DNA of 15,106 bases from assembly GCA_905209075.1 (NCBI GenBank), contig CAJLRL010000042.1:1-15106 (forward strand), given 5' to 3'. Source of the stretch: an uncultured Lachnospiraceae bacterium. Its GTDB lineage: Bacteria > Bacillota > Clostridia > Lachnospirales > Lachnospiraceae. The stretch's first letter is position 1. Each line of letters begins with the position of its first letter. The notes beneath the pieces were generated by a model. It had not been told where the DNA came from. It ran no database searches and saw only the letters and a program-made list of their open reading frames with translations. This document shows, piece by piece, positions 1 through 6,778 of this stretch. Position numbers and translations under genes: made by a program.

Positions 1-42
1 TACCACTGCCGGAACAATGAATCTCTTTTTTAGCTTTTTCAT
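1..42 (-). CDS. N-terminal fragment of a minus-strand gene leaving the window
   Basis: An ATG at 42-40 opens a frame that stays open to the window edge, giving 14 residues: MKKLKKRFIVPAVV. The basic start followed by hydrophobic residues looks like the beginning of a signal peptide or membrane anchor, so an exported protein is possible, but the function cannot be read. The call rests mainly on the promoter at 92-120, which would start transcription about 43 nt before this ATG. The ribosome-binding site is weak (GAAAGTGAT about 8 nt upstream). The frame is too short to be convincing alone. Confidence 0.5.
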   Translation of the reverse strand, partial: MKKLKKRFIVPAVV

Positions 43-91
43 TTGTATCACTTTCAAAAATCAATACCTATCTATTTCATATGATTTTAAT

Positions 92-120
92 ATTATAGCT
101 TTATGATAAGGAAATGTCTA
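92..120 (-). promoter_or_regulatory. Sigma-A type promoter for the gene at the left edge
   Basis: On the minus strand, TAGACA (120-115) and TATAAT (97-92) are separated by exactly 17 bp. This is one mismatch from the consensus -35 and a perfect -10. Transcription would begin near 85 and reach the ATG at 42. The rest of the spacer 43-269 holds no gene I can support. A small perfect hairpin, TGCCG-CAAA-CGGCA, lies at 151-164 but has no U-run on either strand, so it is not a clear terminator for the gene ending at 270. Confidence 0.6.
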
Positions 121-269
121 TAAATTCAATTAAATTTCATTTAATACTTTTGCCGCAAACGGCACCGTAATCTTATTAAGGAATAAAATACACTATGTCT
201 CCTGTGTGGGCTATGGTACAAAAATCTCCAACATAGTTTTTAAAATATTCCCCTAAATTGAAGTACTCC

Positions 270-1904
270 TTAGACCATAAAGTTCAATTCCTCAACCTTA
301 CAGTTATGTTTCTTGTTATCCCTCCAATAACTGATACCTACAGCGAGTATCCTTCCGGTGTATATCTTTTGCCCTGCAAGTTTAGGCATAAATTTAAGTG
401 CATACTTTTTCTCTTTGATCTGTGCAATTGCCTCATCAGGAGTGTGGTCTACTTTTAATTCCAGTATTATACAATCAGCCGTTGTATCATATGGATAGAA
501 AATAAAATCCACATATCCAGTTCCAGCCTTATCCTCGCGCTCCACACGATAACTGTCCCTTGCCGCAAGATATACCAGATTAACTATTGCAGATAACTCT
601 GTCTCGTGATTATACGATAGTAGAGGTACTTCCGTGTTATGCGCATATTCTAGTATTTTTTCCATTGTCAGAGTATCCCCTGCCAAAGTTGCCTTAAGCA
701 TTTTCTCTGACTCTTTTGCTAGACGATATACATACCCCAATGACTCATTTTTCACAAGAAGCTCATCAAATTTCTCCATAAGCTCCCTATTCGGAATACA
801 TACCCTGCCATTAAGATAACTCAAAAATCCATACACTACCATCGCCGAATATATCTCATCCCTTGTCGAAAGATTCATTGATGTTGCCGCATACTCCTGT
901 ATTTTTGCGGTAACGGACTCACCAGATATCATCAGCGCCAGATCATCCCTGACATCCGAAATATTATTCCTGATATAATAATATATCTCATCATATGGTC
1001 CGGAACTCGTCCAGTAATTTGCCAGATTATTAAACTGCAATGCAAATACTACTGAACGTGGATTGTAAACACGTTCCCCCGACTTTGTATAGTAACCATT
1101 ATACCAGTCACGGAGTCCTTTCCTCGTCACGCTCTTTTCCTTATGCTGCCTGTCACACTCTACAATATATCGTTTGTACAGATCATCCACTTCATCATCG
1201 GTAAATCCAAAATACTCTCCAAACATTGGTGAATTTACCATTGTAAACTCTGCGAACATATTAAGTTCAGAGCCGCTTGAGTATTTTGCAATAGGTAAAA
1301 TTCCTGTCATATATGAAAGAATTACATATGGGCGGTCTTTTAGAAGATTACTTAAAAAGGCTACATACTTTTCCTTGTCATTCTCATTTATAAAGTCTCT
1401 GTGAAATATAAAATCCCATTCATCTAAAACAAATATGAATTTTTCACCATCATACTGTGCAAATATATTCTCGAGGATATCTCCGACCGCATCATCTTCA
1501 TTTATTCCGGCTTTCGGATATGCCGTTTTTATATCTTCTATTAATAACTCTTCGATTCTCTCAATATACTGCTCATATGACATGCAGTTTTTAGGCATTT
1601 TACTGAAATCTATGCGAATAACATTATACTGATTTTTATATTTGCGATACCCATCAACCTGTGAAATCTTAAGTCCTTCAAAAATATCTCCGGAGTCCTG
1701 CCCTTTTTGAAAAAAAGCACTGATCATATTTGCAGCGATCGTTTTGCCAAATCTGCGTGGTCTCGTAACACAAATATGACGGTTTCCTGCATTGACATAT
1801 GGAAATAATTCCCTGAGCATAAGTGTCTTATCCACAAAATACGGACTCAAACTTTCACTTTTATACAATGTATATGGAGTTGTACTGTTCAGATATGATC
1901 CCAT
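270..1904 (-). CDS. AAA-ATPase-like protein with C-terminal PD-(D/E)XK nuclease-like domain
   Basis: This 544-residue protein has the two-domain build of the AAA-ATPase_like (PF09820) plus PD-(D/E)XK_9 (PF08011) family. The N-terminal ATPase shows a Walker A of the RPRRFGKT type (residues 48-55) and a Walker B, FIFVLDE (156-162). The C-terminal domain keeps the nuclease-fold residues D466, E482 and K484 (YVDF...LELK). Both motif sets look intact, so the gene is probably not decayed. The ATG at 1904 is preceded by AGGAG 7 nt upstream. The family is often multicopy in gut Firmicutes and Bacteroidetes, and no firm function is known. Defence or mobile-element roles have been suspected, but nothing here decides that. 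The gene stands alone, divergent from tetR. Confidence 0.85.
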   Translation of the reverse strand: MGSYLNSTTPYTLYKSESLSPYFVDKTLMLRELFPYVNAGNRHICVTRPRRFGKTIAANMISAFFQKGQDSGDIFEGLKISQVDGYRKYKNQYNVIRIDFSKMPKNCMSYEQYIERIEELLIEDIKTAYPKAGINEDDAVGDILENIFAQYDGEKFIFVLDEWDFIFHRDFINENDKEKYVAFLSNLLKDRPYVILSYMTGILPIAKYSSGSELNMFAEFTMVNSPMFGEYFGFTDDEVDDLYKRYIVECDRQHKEKSVTRKGLRDWYNGYYTKSGERVYNPRSVVFALQFNNLANYWTSSGPYDEIYYYIRNNISDVRDDLALMISGESVTAKIQEYAATSMNLSTRDEIYSAMVVYGFLSYLNGRVCIPNRELMEKFDELLVKNESLGYVYRLAKESEKMLKATLAGDTLTMEKILEYAHNTEVPLLSYNHETELSAIVNLVYLAARDSYRVEREDKAGTGYVDFIFYPYDTTADCIILELKVDHTPDEAIAQIKEKKYALKFMPKLAGQKIYTGRILAVGISYWRDNKKHNCKVEELNFMV

Positions 1905-2027
1905 TATTTTTCTCCTCTTTACAGCTTATATCAGTATATCGAAACTGTTTATGATAGTTTATTATACATTATTGTCTACTGTTTTACGAGACAAATTACC
2001 TCAAAATTTATTATAGACTTATTAAGC

Positions 2028-2055
2028 TTTTGACAATTTATCCATTATGTCAAAA
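2028..2055. promoter_or_regulatory. Operator palindrome upstream of tetR, shared with glpK
   Basis: A perfect 8-bp inverted repeat, TTTTGACA (2028-2035) and TGTCAAAA (2048-2055), is separated by 12 bp. The same arrangement, with one base changed in the arms and an unrelated middle, occurs before glpK at 8394-8421. Conserved arms with an unconserved spacer are what a dimeric (or paired-dimer) TetR-family protein would leave. The site ends 15 bp before the tetR -35 box, near -65 from the expected start, which suits an activator better than a repressor. It could also affect the divergent AAA-ATPase gene. Confidence 0.65.
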
Positions 2056-2070
2056 TACATGTTTTTATAT

Positions 2071-2099
2071 TTGCTTTTTTTTCACTAGAAATTTATAAT
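2071..2099 (+). promoter_or_regulatory. tetR promoter
   Basis: TTGCTT (2071-2076) and a perfect TATAAT (2094-2099) are spaced by 17 bp on the plus strand. Transcription would begin near 2106 and produce a leader of about 114 nt before the tetR ATG. The leader contains a terminator-like hairpin. The imperfect -35 box is consistent with a promoter helped by an activator bound at 2028-2055. Confidence 0.6.
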
Positions 2100-2145
2100 G
2101 ATCTCAGGGGAAATAAAAATTATATAGAGCAAGCCAGGAGAGAAA

Positions 2146-2196
2146 GAGCAGGCCAAATACATACATAAAAGTATGCTTGGTTTTTGTGCTCTTTTT
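2146..2196 (+). terminator. Leader terminator (attenuator) before tetR
   Basis: The strand can fold GAGCA (2146-2150) with TGCTC (2187-2191), CCAA (2153-2156) with TTGG (2177-2180), and CATAC (2160-2164) with GTATG (2171-2175), followed by TTTTT (2192-2196). It lies inside the tetR leader, and the tetR ribosome-binding site starts only 8 nt later, so it would cut off the transcript unless overridden. An 11-nt direct repeat (AGAGCAAGCCA at 2126-2136, AGAGCAGGCCA at 2145-2155) offers a competing partner for the 3' arm. A closely similar element precedes the GlpA-like gene at 5983-6032. Confidence 0.6.
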
Positions 2197-2219
2197 ATTA
2201 TGCAAGGGGGTTTTTATCT

Positions 2220-2807
2220 ATGTGCTATACAACAAAAATGAAAATAGCGAATTGTGTAAAAGGACTTATGCGTAAAAAAGAAATTTCAAAAATCCGCATC
2301 GGCGATATCATGAATGCAACCGGAATGAGCCGTCAGAGTTTTTATTATCACTTTCAAGATATATACGAAGTACTTGAATGGATTGGCTGTACTGATTTCA
2401 AAGAACAGCTTGACGGATATTCCTACACTTCACTATGTGACTGGGCATGCGATCTTATGACTATACTGCAGGCTAACCGTTTTTTCTATGAAAAACTGGC
2501 AAACGAAATTGCCTGGCCTTCCATAATAAGATGTGTCAAACCTACTCTCTTATCTCAGGTCAAGCATCTTTTGTTATGCGAAAACAGTGAGATATTTGAA
2601 TGCAAAGCTGACGAACTTGATGCCGTCACAAATTTTCTCTCTACAAGCATATGCTATTATATGATTGATTTTGTATACAATAAAAAGGTACTGTCTGTAA
2701 ACCAGGTAAGAACTGATGTACAGTTTATGATGAATGCGCTCATCAGGAATAATACTTCAAATATCATGCTTCAGTTTACTACATCTGTCAATTCTGCATT
2801 ACATTAA
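2220..2807 (+). CDS. TetR-family transcriptional regulator, DhaS-like
   Basis: This is a 195-residue TetR-type regulator. The N-terminal helix-turn-helix covers roughly residues 25-46 and ends in the signature MSRQSFYYHFQDIYEVLEWI, as in the DhaS group, whose founding member activates dihydroxyacetone-kinase genes. The C-terminal ligand/dimer domain is less conserved and its ligand cannot be read. The ATG at 2220 was chosen because AAGGGGG (2204-2210) sits 9 nt before it; an upstream TTG in frame at 2184 falls in the leader terminator and is rejected. The gene is convergent with the glycerol operon. A shared operator before tetR and glpK argues that this protein regulates both itself and the glycerol genes. 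Confidence 0.85.
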   Translation: MCYTTKMKIANCVKGLMRKKEISKIRIGDIMNATGMSRQSFYYHFQDIYEVLEWIGCTDFKEQLDGYSYTSLCDWACDLMTILQANRFFYEKLANEIAWPSIIRCVKPTLLSQVKHLLLCENSEIFECKADELDAVTNFLSTSICYYMIDFVYNKKVLSVNQVRTDVQFMMNALIRNNTSNIMLQFTTSVNSALH

Positions 2808-2817
2808 CCAATATATC

Positions 2818-2849
2818 GGGGAGCCTCATTTTTTGATGCTCCCCTTTTA
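2818..2849 (+). terminator. tetR terminator
   Basis: GGGGAGC (2818-2824) pairs with GCTCCCC (2838-2844). The stem extends by TCA/TGA past one mismatch, and TTTTAT follows. It lies 10 bp after the tetR stop codon. On the minus strand the same hairpin has no U-run, so it would at most be a weak stop for the glycerol operon, which ends at 2866. Confidence 0.85.
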
Positions 2850-2865
2850 TATATTGATTTATTTA

Positions 2866-3222
2866 TTACCCAACTTCTTTTGTTGCGATTACATTTACTC
2901 CTGTTCCTGCAACATCTGTCACTATTACATCACCTATATGTACGGGAGCTTTGACAGTAACGTCATTTATACTATCCATCACTTCCATTATTTTTTCTTT
3001 AGGTATATCATGCTCGGTTTTAACGGAAACCATAGGTATTGAACCGCCCTCAACACATACTGTACTTGTTACAATACGTGTAGGATGTGTTACCTCTTTT
3101 GCCGCATAATCAGCACCCCTTTTACAGGTATTTCCGGTTATATTTATAGTTTCATCATCTATGGTAACTGTTATGGCACATCCCAGCGGGCAGCCTATAC
3201 ATGTTAAATTTCTTGTCTCCAT
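2866..3222 (-). CDS. DUF1667 family small cysteine-rich protein, glycerol oxidation operon
   Basis: This 118-residue protein begins METRNLTCIGCPLGC and matches the DUF1667 family. Four cysteines, C8, C11, C15 and C33 (C-x2-C-x3-C-x17-C), could hold an iron-sulfur cluster. That is inferred from the spacing and not known. The family is usually encoded directly after two flavoproteins, as here, and is thought to be a small redox subunit of their complex. The ATG at 3222 is preferred over an in-frame TTG at 3243 because AAGGAGG lies 9 nt before it. This ribosome-binding site is inside the last codons of the preceding gene, and the two reading frames are adjacent (stop at 3227), suggesting translational coupling. 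Confidence 0.85.
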   Translation of the reverse strand: METRNLTCIGCPLGCAITVTIDDETINITGNTCKRGADYAAKEVTHPTRIVTSTVCVEGGSIPMVSVKTEHDIPKEKIMEVMDSINDVTVKAPVHIGDVIVTDVAGTGVNVIATKEVG

Positions 3223-3226
3223 GACG

Positions 3227-4513
3227 TCATGCCTCCTTTTCAATCTTTATGGTGATTGTTTCAAGATCTTTCATTGTCTCAAGCACTTTCTTCTGAAGTA
3301 CAACCTGTTCCATCTCTCCCGGTGCCATTATCGGGCGCTTACGGCATATTATCCTCTGTCCGTTTAAGTATGCACAAATGTATGAATTTTTGTATACCCC
3401 GCCAACTCTGAATCTTACTGTAAGTTCTTCGTCCATATCTGCCACGTGTAACGTTTTTGGCACTGTATAGCGAACTCCGTCTGTTGCGATAATCTGGATT
3501 TCCTTTCCACTGTCACCTGCTATGCCACCTCTTTTTACATACTCGGAAGCCTTTTTACCTGCCATTGCGGCTTCCTCTGATACATAATCCACCAGATCAT
3601 GCACATGAAGTACATTTCCACATGCAAATACACCCTGGATATTTGTCTCCAGACTTTCGTTTACTACCGGTCCGCTTGTCACAGGATTAAGCTCTACTCC
3701 TATTGATTTTGAAATCTCATTTTCAGGTATGAGTCCACAAGAAAGCAGCAGTGTATCACATTCGTAATATTCCTCTGTACCCGGAATCGGCTTATTGTGC
3801 TCATCCACCTTTGCCAATGTAATTCCCTCAACGCGCTCTTTTCCTTTAACATCTATTACTGTATGGCTGAGTTTTAACGGTATTCCAAAGTCATCCAGGC
3901 ACTGTACTATGTTACGCTTTAAACCGCCTGAATATGGCATAAGTTCAGCAACAACCTGTACCTTGGCTCCTTCTAAAGTCATGCGCCTTGCCATGATAAG
4001 TCCGATGTCTCCCGATCCGAGTATCACAACCTTTCTTCCCGGCATGAATCCTTCGATATTTACAAGGCGCTGTGCTGTTCCTGCTGAATATACTCCTGCC
4101 GGTCTGTATCCCGGTATGTTTAAAGCTCCTCTTGAGCGCTCCCTGCAGCCCATTGCAAGTATCACAGTTTTTGTGGTCATATGGAAAAGTCCATCATTGC
4201 GGTTCATCGCTGTTACTACTTTATCCCCCGACTTATCATCCAAAGAAATGTCCATGACCATCGTGCTCAGCCTGTACTCTATACCAAGTTCCAATGCCTG
4301 ATCTATAAATCTTCTGGCATATTCCGGTCCTGTAAGCTCTTCCTTAAAAGTATGCAGACCGAATCCATTATGTATACACTGGTTTAAAATTCCTCCAAGT
4401 TCACAGTCTCTTTCAAGTATAAGTATTTTATCTATTCCGTTTTTCTTTGCTGAGACAGCCGCAGCAAGACCTGCCGGTCCGCCTCCGACTACAACAATAT
4501 CATAAAAATCCAT
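3227..4513 (-). CDS. NAD(P)/FAD-dependent oxidoreductase, second flavoprotein of the glycerol operon
   Basis: This 428-residue flavoprotein has a Pyr_redox_2 fold. It shows an FAD-binding GGGPAG at residues 10-15, a second dinucleotide site GSGDIG at 166-171 likely for NAD(P), the family motif MGCRER (121-126), and the FAD-closing FACGN near residue 300. No membrane anchor is seen. Related proteins pair with a glycerol-3-phosphate-dehydrogenase-like partner in Clostridia and resemble the pyridine-nucleotide subunits of HcnB/opine-oxidase type complexes. The likely role is to accept electrons from the GlpA-like protein and pass them to a soluble carrier. It should not be named glpB without evidence, since classical GlpB is a different membrane-linked flavoprotein. 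AGGAGG precedes the ATG at 4513 by 8 nt. Confidence 0.85.
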   Translation of the reverse strand: MDFYDIVVVGGGPAGLAAAVSAKKNGIDKILILERDCELGGILNQCIHNGFGLHTFKEELTGPEYARRFIDQALELGIEYRLSTMVMDISLDDKSGDKVVTAMNRNDGLFHMTTKTVILAMGCRERSRGALNIPGYRPAGVYSAGTAQRLVNIEGFMPGRKVVILGSGDIGLIMARRMTLEGAKVQVVAELMPYSGGLKRNIVQCLDDFGIPLKLSHTVIDVKGKERVEGITLAKVDEHNKPIPGTEEYYECDTLLLSCGLIPENEISKSIGVELNPVTSGPVVNESLETNIQGVFACGNVLHVHDLVDYVSEEAAMAGKKASEYVKRGGIAGDSGKEIQIIATDGVRYTVPKTLHVADMDEELTVRFRVGGVYKNSYICAYLNGQRIICRKRPIMAPGEMEQVVLQKKVLETMKDLETITIKIEKEA

Positions 4514-4525
4514 ATTAAATCCCTC

Positions 4526-5962
4526 CTATGATCTATTCTTGCTAAGGCCTGTTACCATCTTTGAGTTTCCGCCGCTCTTTGTTATGTCAAGCTGTGAAAC
4601 ATGTCTTTCACGTGAAATTATCTCCATTGTCCTCGGTGAACAGAATCCTGCCTGGCATCTTCCCATTCCGGCTCTTGTACGTCTCTTAACACCATCCAGT
4701 GATTTTGCTCCAAGCGGACGGTTTATTGCATCCATTATCTCACCCTCTGTGATCATCTCGCATCTGCAGATTATGTTTCCGTATTCAGGCTTTTCTTTGA
4801 TAAGTGCCTTGTATTCCTCTTCAGATAAATTCTTAGGATTTAATATTCCTTTTCTTGTTCCTTTAAAATCAGGATTATCCTGCGGATCAAACAGTTCTTT
4901 CACTATTTGTGCCACTCTCTCTCCAATAGCAGGGCAGCTTGATAATCCCGGTGACTCGATACCTGCGCAGTCGATAAAGAATGGTGCATCACTAAGTTCC
5001 TCTATTATGAATTCATGGTTATCTTCATGTGCACGGTTTCCTGCAAATGAAGTAATAACCTGGCGTACCGGAACTGTTGGAACAGATCGTTTTGCAGCTG
5101 TGCATACATGCTCTAATCCCTCACGTGTTGTGTTTGTACCTTCCTTATCGTCATGGTCGTCAGCTGTAGGTCCTATGAGTGTATTTCCATGGATGGTAGG
5201 TGTCACAAGTATTCCTTTTCCGTATTTTCCCGGAAGCTGGAATATTGTCTTATCAACAATACCGCCTGTTGCTTTATCAAGCAGACAATATTCTCCACGC
5301 CTTGGAGTAATATGGATTTTCTTATTGCTGACCAGATTATGGAATACATCAGCATATACCCCGGCTGCATTTACAACACATTTTGTCCGGATCTCACCTT
5401 TATCCGTCACAAGTGTATAGCCTGATTTTTCCTTACATATTCCTTTCACCTCTGTATCAAATCTGAATTCGACACCATTTGTGGCTGCATTTTCTGCCAA
5501 TGCAATATTAAGTCCGAATGGACATACAATTCCTCCTGTCGGGCAGAAAATTGCTGCAACAACCTCATCAGATAAATTCGGCTCCATTTCATGAACTTCT
5601 TTTGAATTGAGTATTTTTATATCAGGAATTCCATTTTTCAATCCCTGCTCGTAAAGAGCGTTGAGTTTTGGCATATCCTCATCACTGAAGCACACAATAA
5701 GAGAACCATTTCTTCTAAACTCAAAATCCAGTTCCTCCGCTAATTTTCCCATGAGTTCATTTCCGCGGATATTCATCTGTGCCATTAGTGTACCCGGCTT
5801 ACAATCTATCCCCGAATGCACGATCGCACTGTTTGCCTTTGATGTTCCGCAGCATACATCCTCTTCCTTTTCCACTACACAAATTGATAATTTGTATCTG
5901 GACAATTCTCTGGCGCAGGCACTTCCCGATACACCCGCTCCGATAATCACTACATCATACAT
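4526..5962 (-). CDS. GlpA-like FAD-dependent glycerol-3-phosphate dehydrogenase with BFD [2Fe-2S] domain
   Basis: This 478-residue protein has an N-terminal DAO-type FAD domain (GAGVSG, residues 8-13; acidic end of strand two near residue 31). A C-terminal BFD-like domain contributes cysteines C399, C401, C436 and C441 (C-x-C-x34-C-x4-C), fitting a [2Fe-2S] cluster. Its location after glpK and glpF supports oxidation of glycerol 3-phosphate to dihydroxyacetone phosphate, as in GlpA of anaerobic GlpABC. No GlpC-like iron-sulfur anchor protein is present, so electrons probably go to a soluble carrier. The ATG at 5962 is chosen because GGGAGG (5975-5970) precedes it by 7 nt; the in-frame ATG at 5977 overlaps that site. 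A terminator hairpin sits just upstream at 5983-6032. Confidence 0.87.
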   Translation of the reverse strand: MYDVVIIGAGVSGSACARELSRYKLSICVVEKEEDVCCGTSKANSAIVHSGIDCKPGTLMAQMNIRGNELMGKLAEELDFEFRRNGSLIVCFSDEDMPKLNALYEQGLKNGIPDIKILNSKEVHEMEPNLSDEVVAAIFCPTGGIVCPFGLNIALAENAATNGVEFRFDTEVKGICKEKSGYTLVTDKGEIRTKCVVNAAGVYADVFHNLVSNKKIHITPRRGEYCLLDKATGGIVDKTIFQLPGKYGKGILVTPTIHGNTLIGPTADDHDDKEGTNTTREGLEHVCTAAKRSVPTVPVRQVITSFAGNRAHEDNHEFIIEELSDAPFFIDCAGIESPGLSSCPAIGERVAQIVKELFDPQDNPDFKGTRKGILNPKNLSEEEYKALIKEKPEYGNIICRCEMITEGEIMDAINRPLGAKSLDGVKRRTRAGMGRCQAGFCSPRTMEIISRERHVSQLDITKSGGNSKMVTGLSKNRS

Positions 5963-5982
5963 GTTTTTTCCTCCCATTATCT

Positions 5983-6032
5983 AAAAAGAGCCGCACAAAA
6001 TAGACATCTTTCCGATGTATACTGTCCGGCTC
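5983..6032 (-). terminator. Terminator/attenuator between glpF and the GlpA-like gene
   Basis: On the minus strand, GAGCCG (6032-6027) pairs with CGGCTC (5993-5988). An inner stem ACATC/GATGT closes a GGAAA loop, and TTTTT (5987-5983) follows. The hairpin begins 24 nt after the glpF stop codon and ends 20 nt before the next ATG. It can either lower expression of the dehydrogenase genes relative to glpKF or be controlled by antitermination. In Bacillus subtilis, GlpP antiterminates at a hairpin in the glpD leader, but no glpP is seen in this window. Confidence 0.75.
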
Positions 6033-6056
6033 CTCTCTCTGACATACATTATTTAT

Positions 6057-6767
6057 TTAGAAAATCAATCCGTATACCAGCACTGCTAAAAGTGCTCCTA
6101 TTACCGGTCCGATGATTGGAACAACAAGTCCATATCCGAAGTCTGACGAACCTTTTCCTTTTATAGGTAATACAGCATGTGCCAAACGTGGTCCTAAGTC
6201 TCTTGCAGGATTGATAGCATATCCTGTAAGACCGCCAAGAGACATACCGACTGAAACAATTATTGCAAATACAAGGAATTTTCCTGTACCATCTGCCAGA
6301 TCAGGTACCTGTGCCAAACCTTTTATTGCAAATACAAGGATGAATGTTCCAACAGCCTCACTTAAGATATTTCTTGGAATATTTCTGACCGCCGGTGCTG
6401 TGCAGAACACGCCTCGTTTTGTTGCTTCGTCTTCTGTTGCATCAAACTGATCTTTGAACAATGCATATACAATACATGCTCCTAAAAATGCTCCTAAAAT
6501 CTGTGCTATTATATATCCGGGTACCTTTGCCCATTCAAAGCTTCCATCTGCGGCAAGTGCCAGTGTAAGTGCAGGATTAAAACTTGCACCCGATGCAGCA
6601 CCGAATATAAATGCCGGCACAAGTACCGCAAGACCCCATGCAAGTGTTATCTGGACGGCTCCTGCTCCCTTCATTCCGGATTTATTGAGGTTGACATTGG
6701 CAACAACACCGTCTCCTAAAATAATAAGCATCATCGTTCCTACGAACTCCGCAATATATGCTGTCAT
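6057..6767 (-). CDS. glpF: Glycerol uptake facilitator (aquaglyceroporin)
   Basis: This 236-residue MIP-family channel lets glycerol diffuse through the cell membrane, where GlpK traps it as glycerol 3-phosphate. Both pore motifs are present: SFNPALT (NPA at 64-66) and INPARDLGP (NPA at 186-188). The aspartate after the second NPAR is typical of glycerol-conducting members, unlike water-selective ones. The hydrophobic profile fits six membrane helices and two half helices. The ATG at 6767 has AGGAGG 7 nt upstream; the GTG at 6773 is only 2 nt from that site and is rejected. The gene starts 11 nt after the glpK stop, so the two are co-transcribed. Confidence 0.93.
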   Translation of the reverse strand: MTAYIAEFVGTMMLIILGDGVVANVNLNKSGMKGAGAVQITLAWGLAVLVPAFIFGAASGASFNPALTLALAADGSFEWAKVPGYIIAQILGAFLGACIVYALFKDQFDATEDEATKRGVFCTAPAVRNIPRNILSEAVGTFILVFAIKGLAQVPDLADGTGKFLVFAIIVSVGMSLGGLTGYAINPARDLGPRLAHAVLPIKGKGSSDFGYGLVVPIIGPVIGALLAVLVYGLIF

Positions 6768-6778
6768 ATGCACCCCTC

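Larger units (their letters stand above)
1905..2219. other. Divergent regulatory spacer between the AAA-ATPase gene and tetR
   Basis: This 315-bp, very AT-rich spacer holds no gene. It contains the tetR operator (2028-2055), the tetR promoter (2071-2099) and the tetR leader terminator (2146-2196), listed separately. For the AAA-ATPase gene on the minus strand, possible -10 boxes TATAAT occur at 2015-2010 and 1966-1961. The first has TTGTCA (2036-2031) only 15 bp upstream, and the second has no good -35. I therefore do not call a definite promoter for that gene. If the first is used, it would overlap the operator. Confidence 0.5.

Noticed and set aside
151..164. Hairpin TGCCG-CAAA-CGGCA as a terminator of the AAA-ATPase gene.
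   Set aside because: No U-run follows it on either strand and the stem is only 5 bp.
176..279. A minus-strand frame open past the AAA-ATPase stop, reading KEYFNLGEYFKNYVGDF and onward, which might be a pseudogene remnant.
   Set aside because: About 35 open codons in AT-rich DNA is not unusual, there is no start or ribosome-binding site, and I recognise no family in it.
2818..2844. The tetR terminator acting in both directions for the glycerol operon.
   Set aside because: On the minus strand the hairpin is followed by CGATATATTGG and not a U-run, so I annotate it only for tetR.
4539..5420. A long plus-strand reading frame opposite the GlpA-like gene.
   Set aside because: It mirrors the codon pattern of a clearly real minus-strand gene, has no ribosome-binding site and encodes no recognisable motif.
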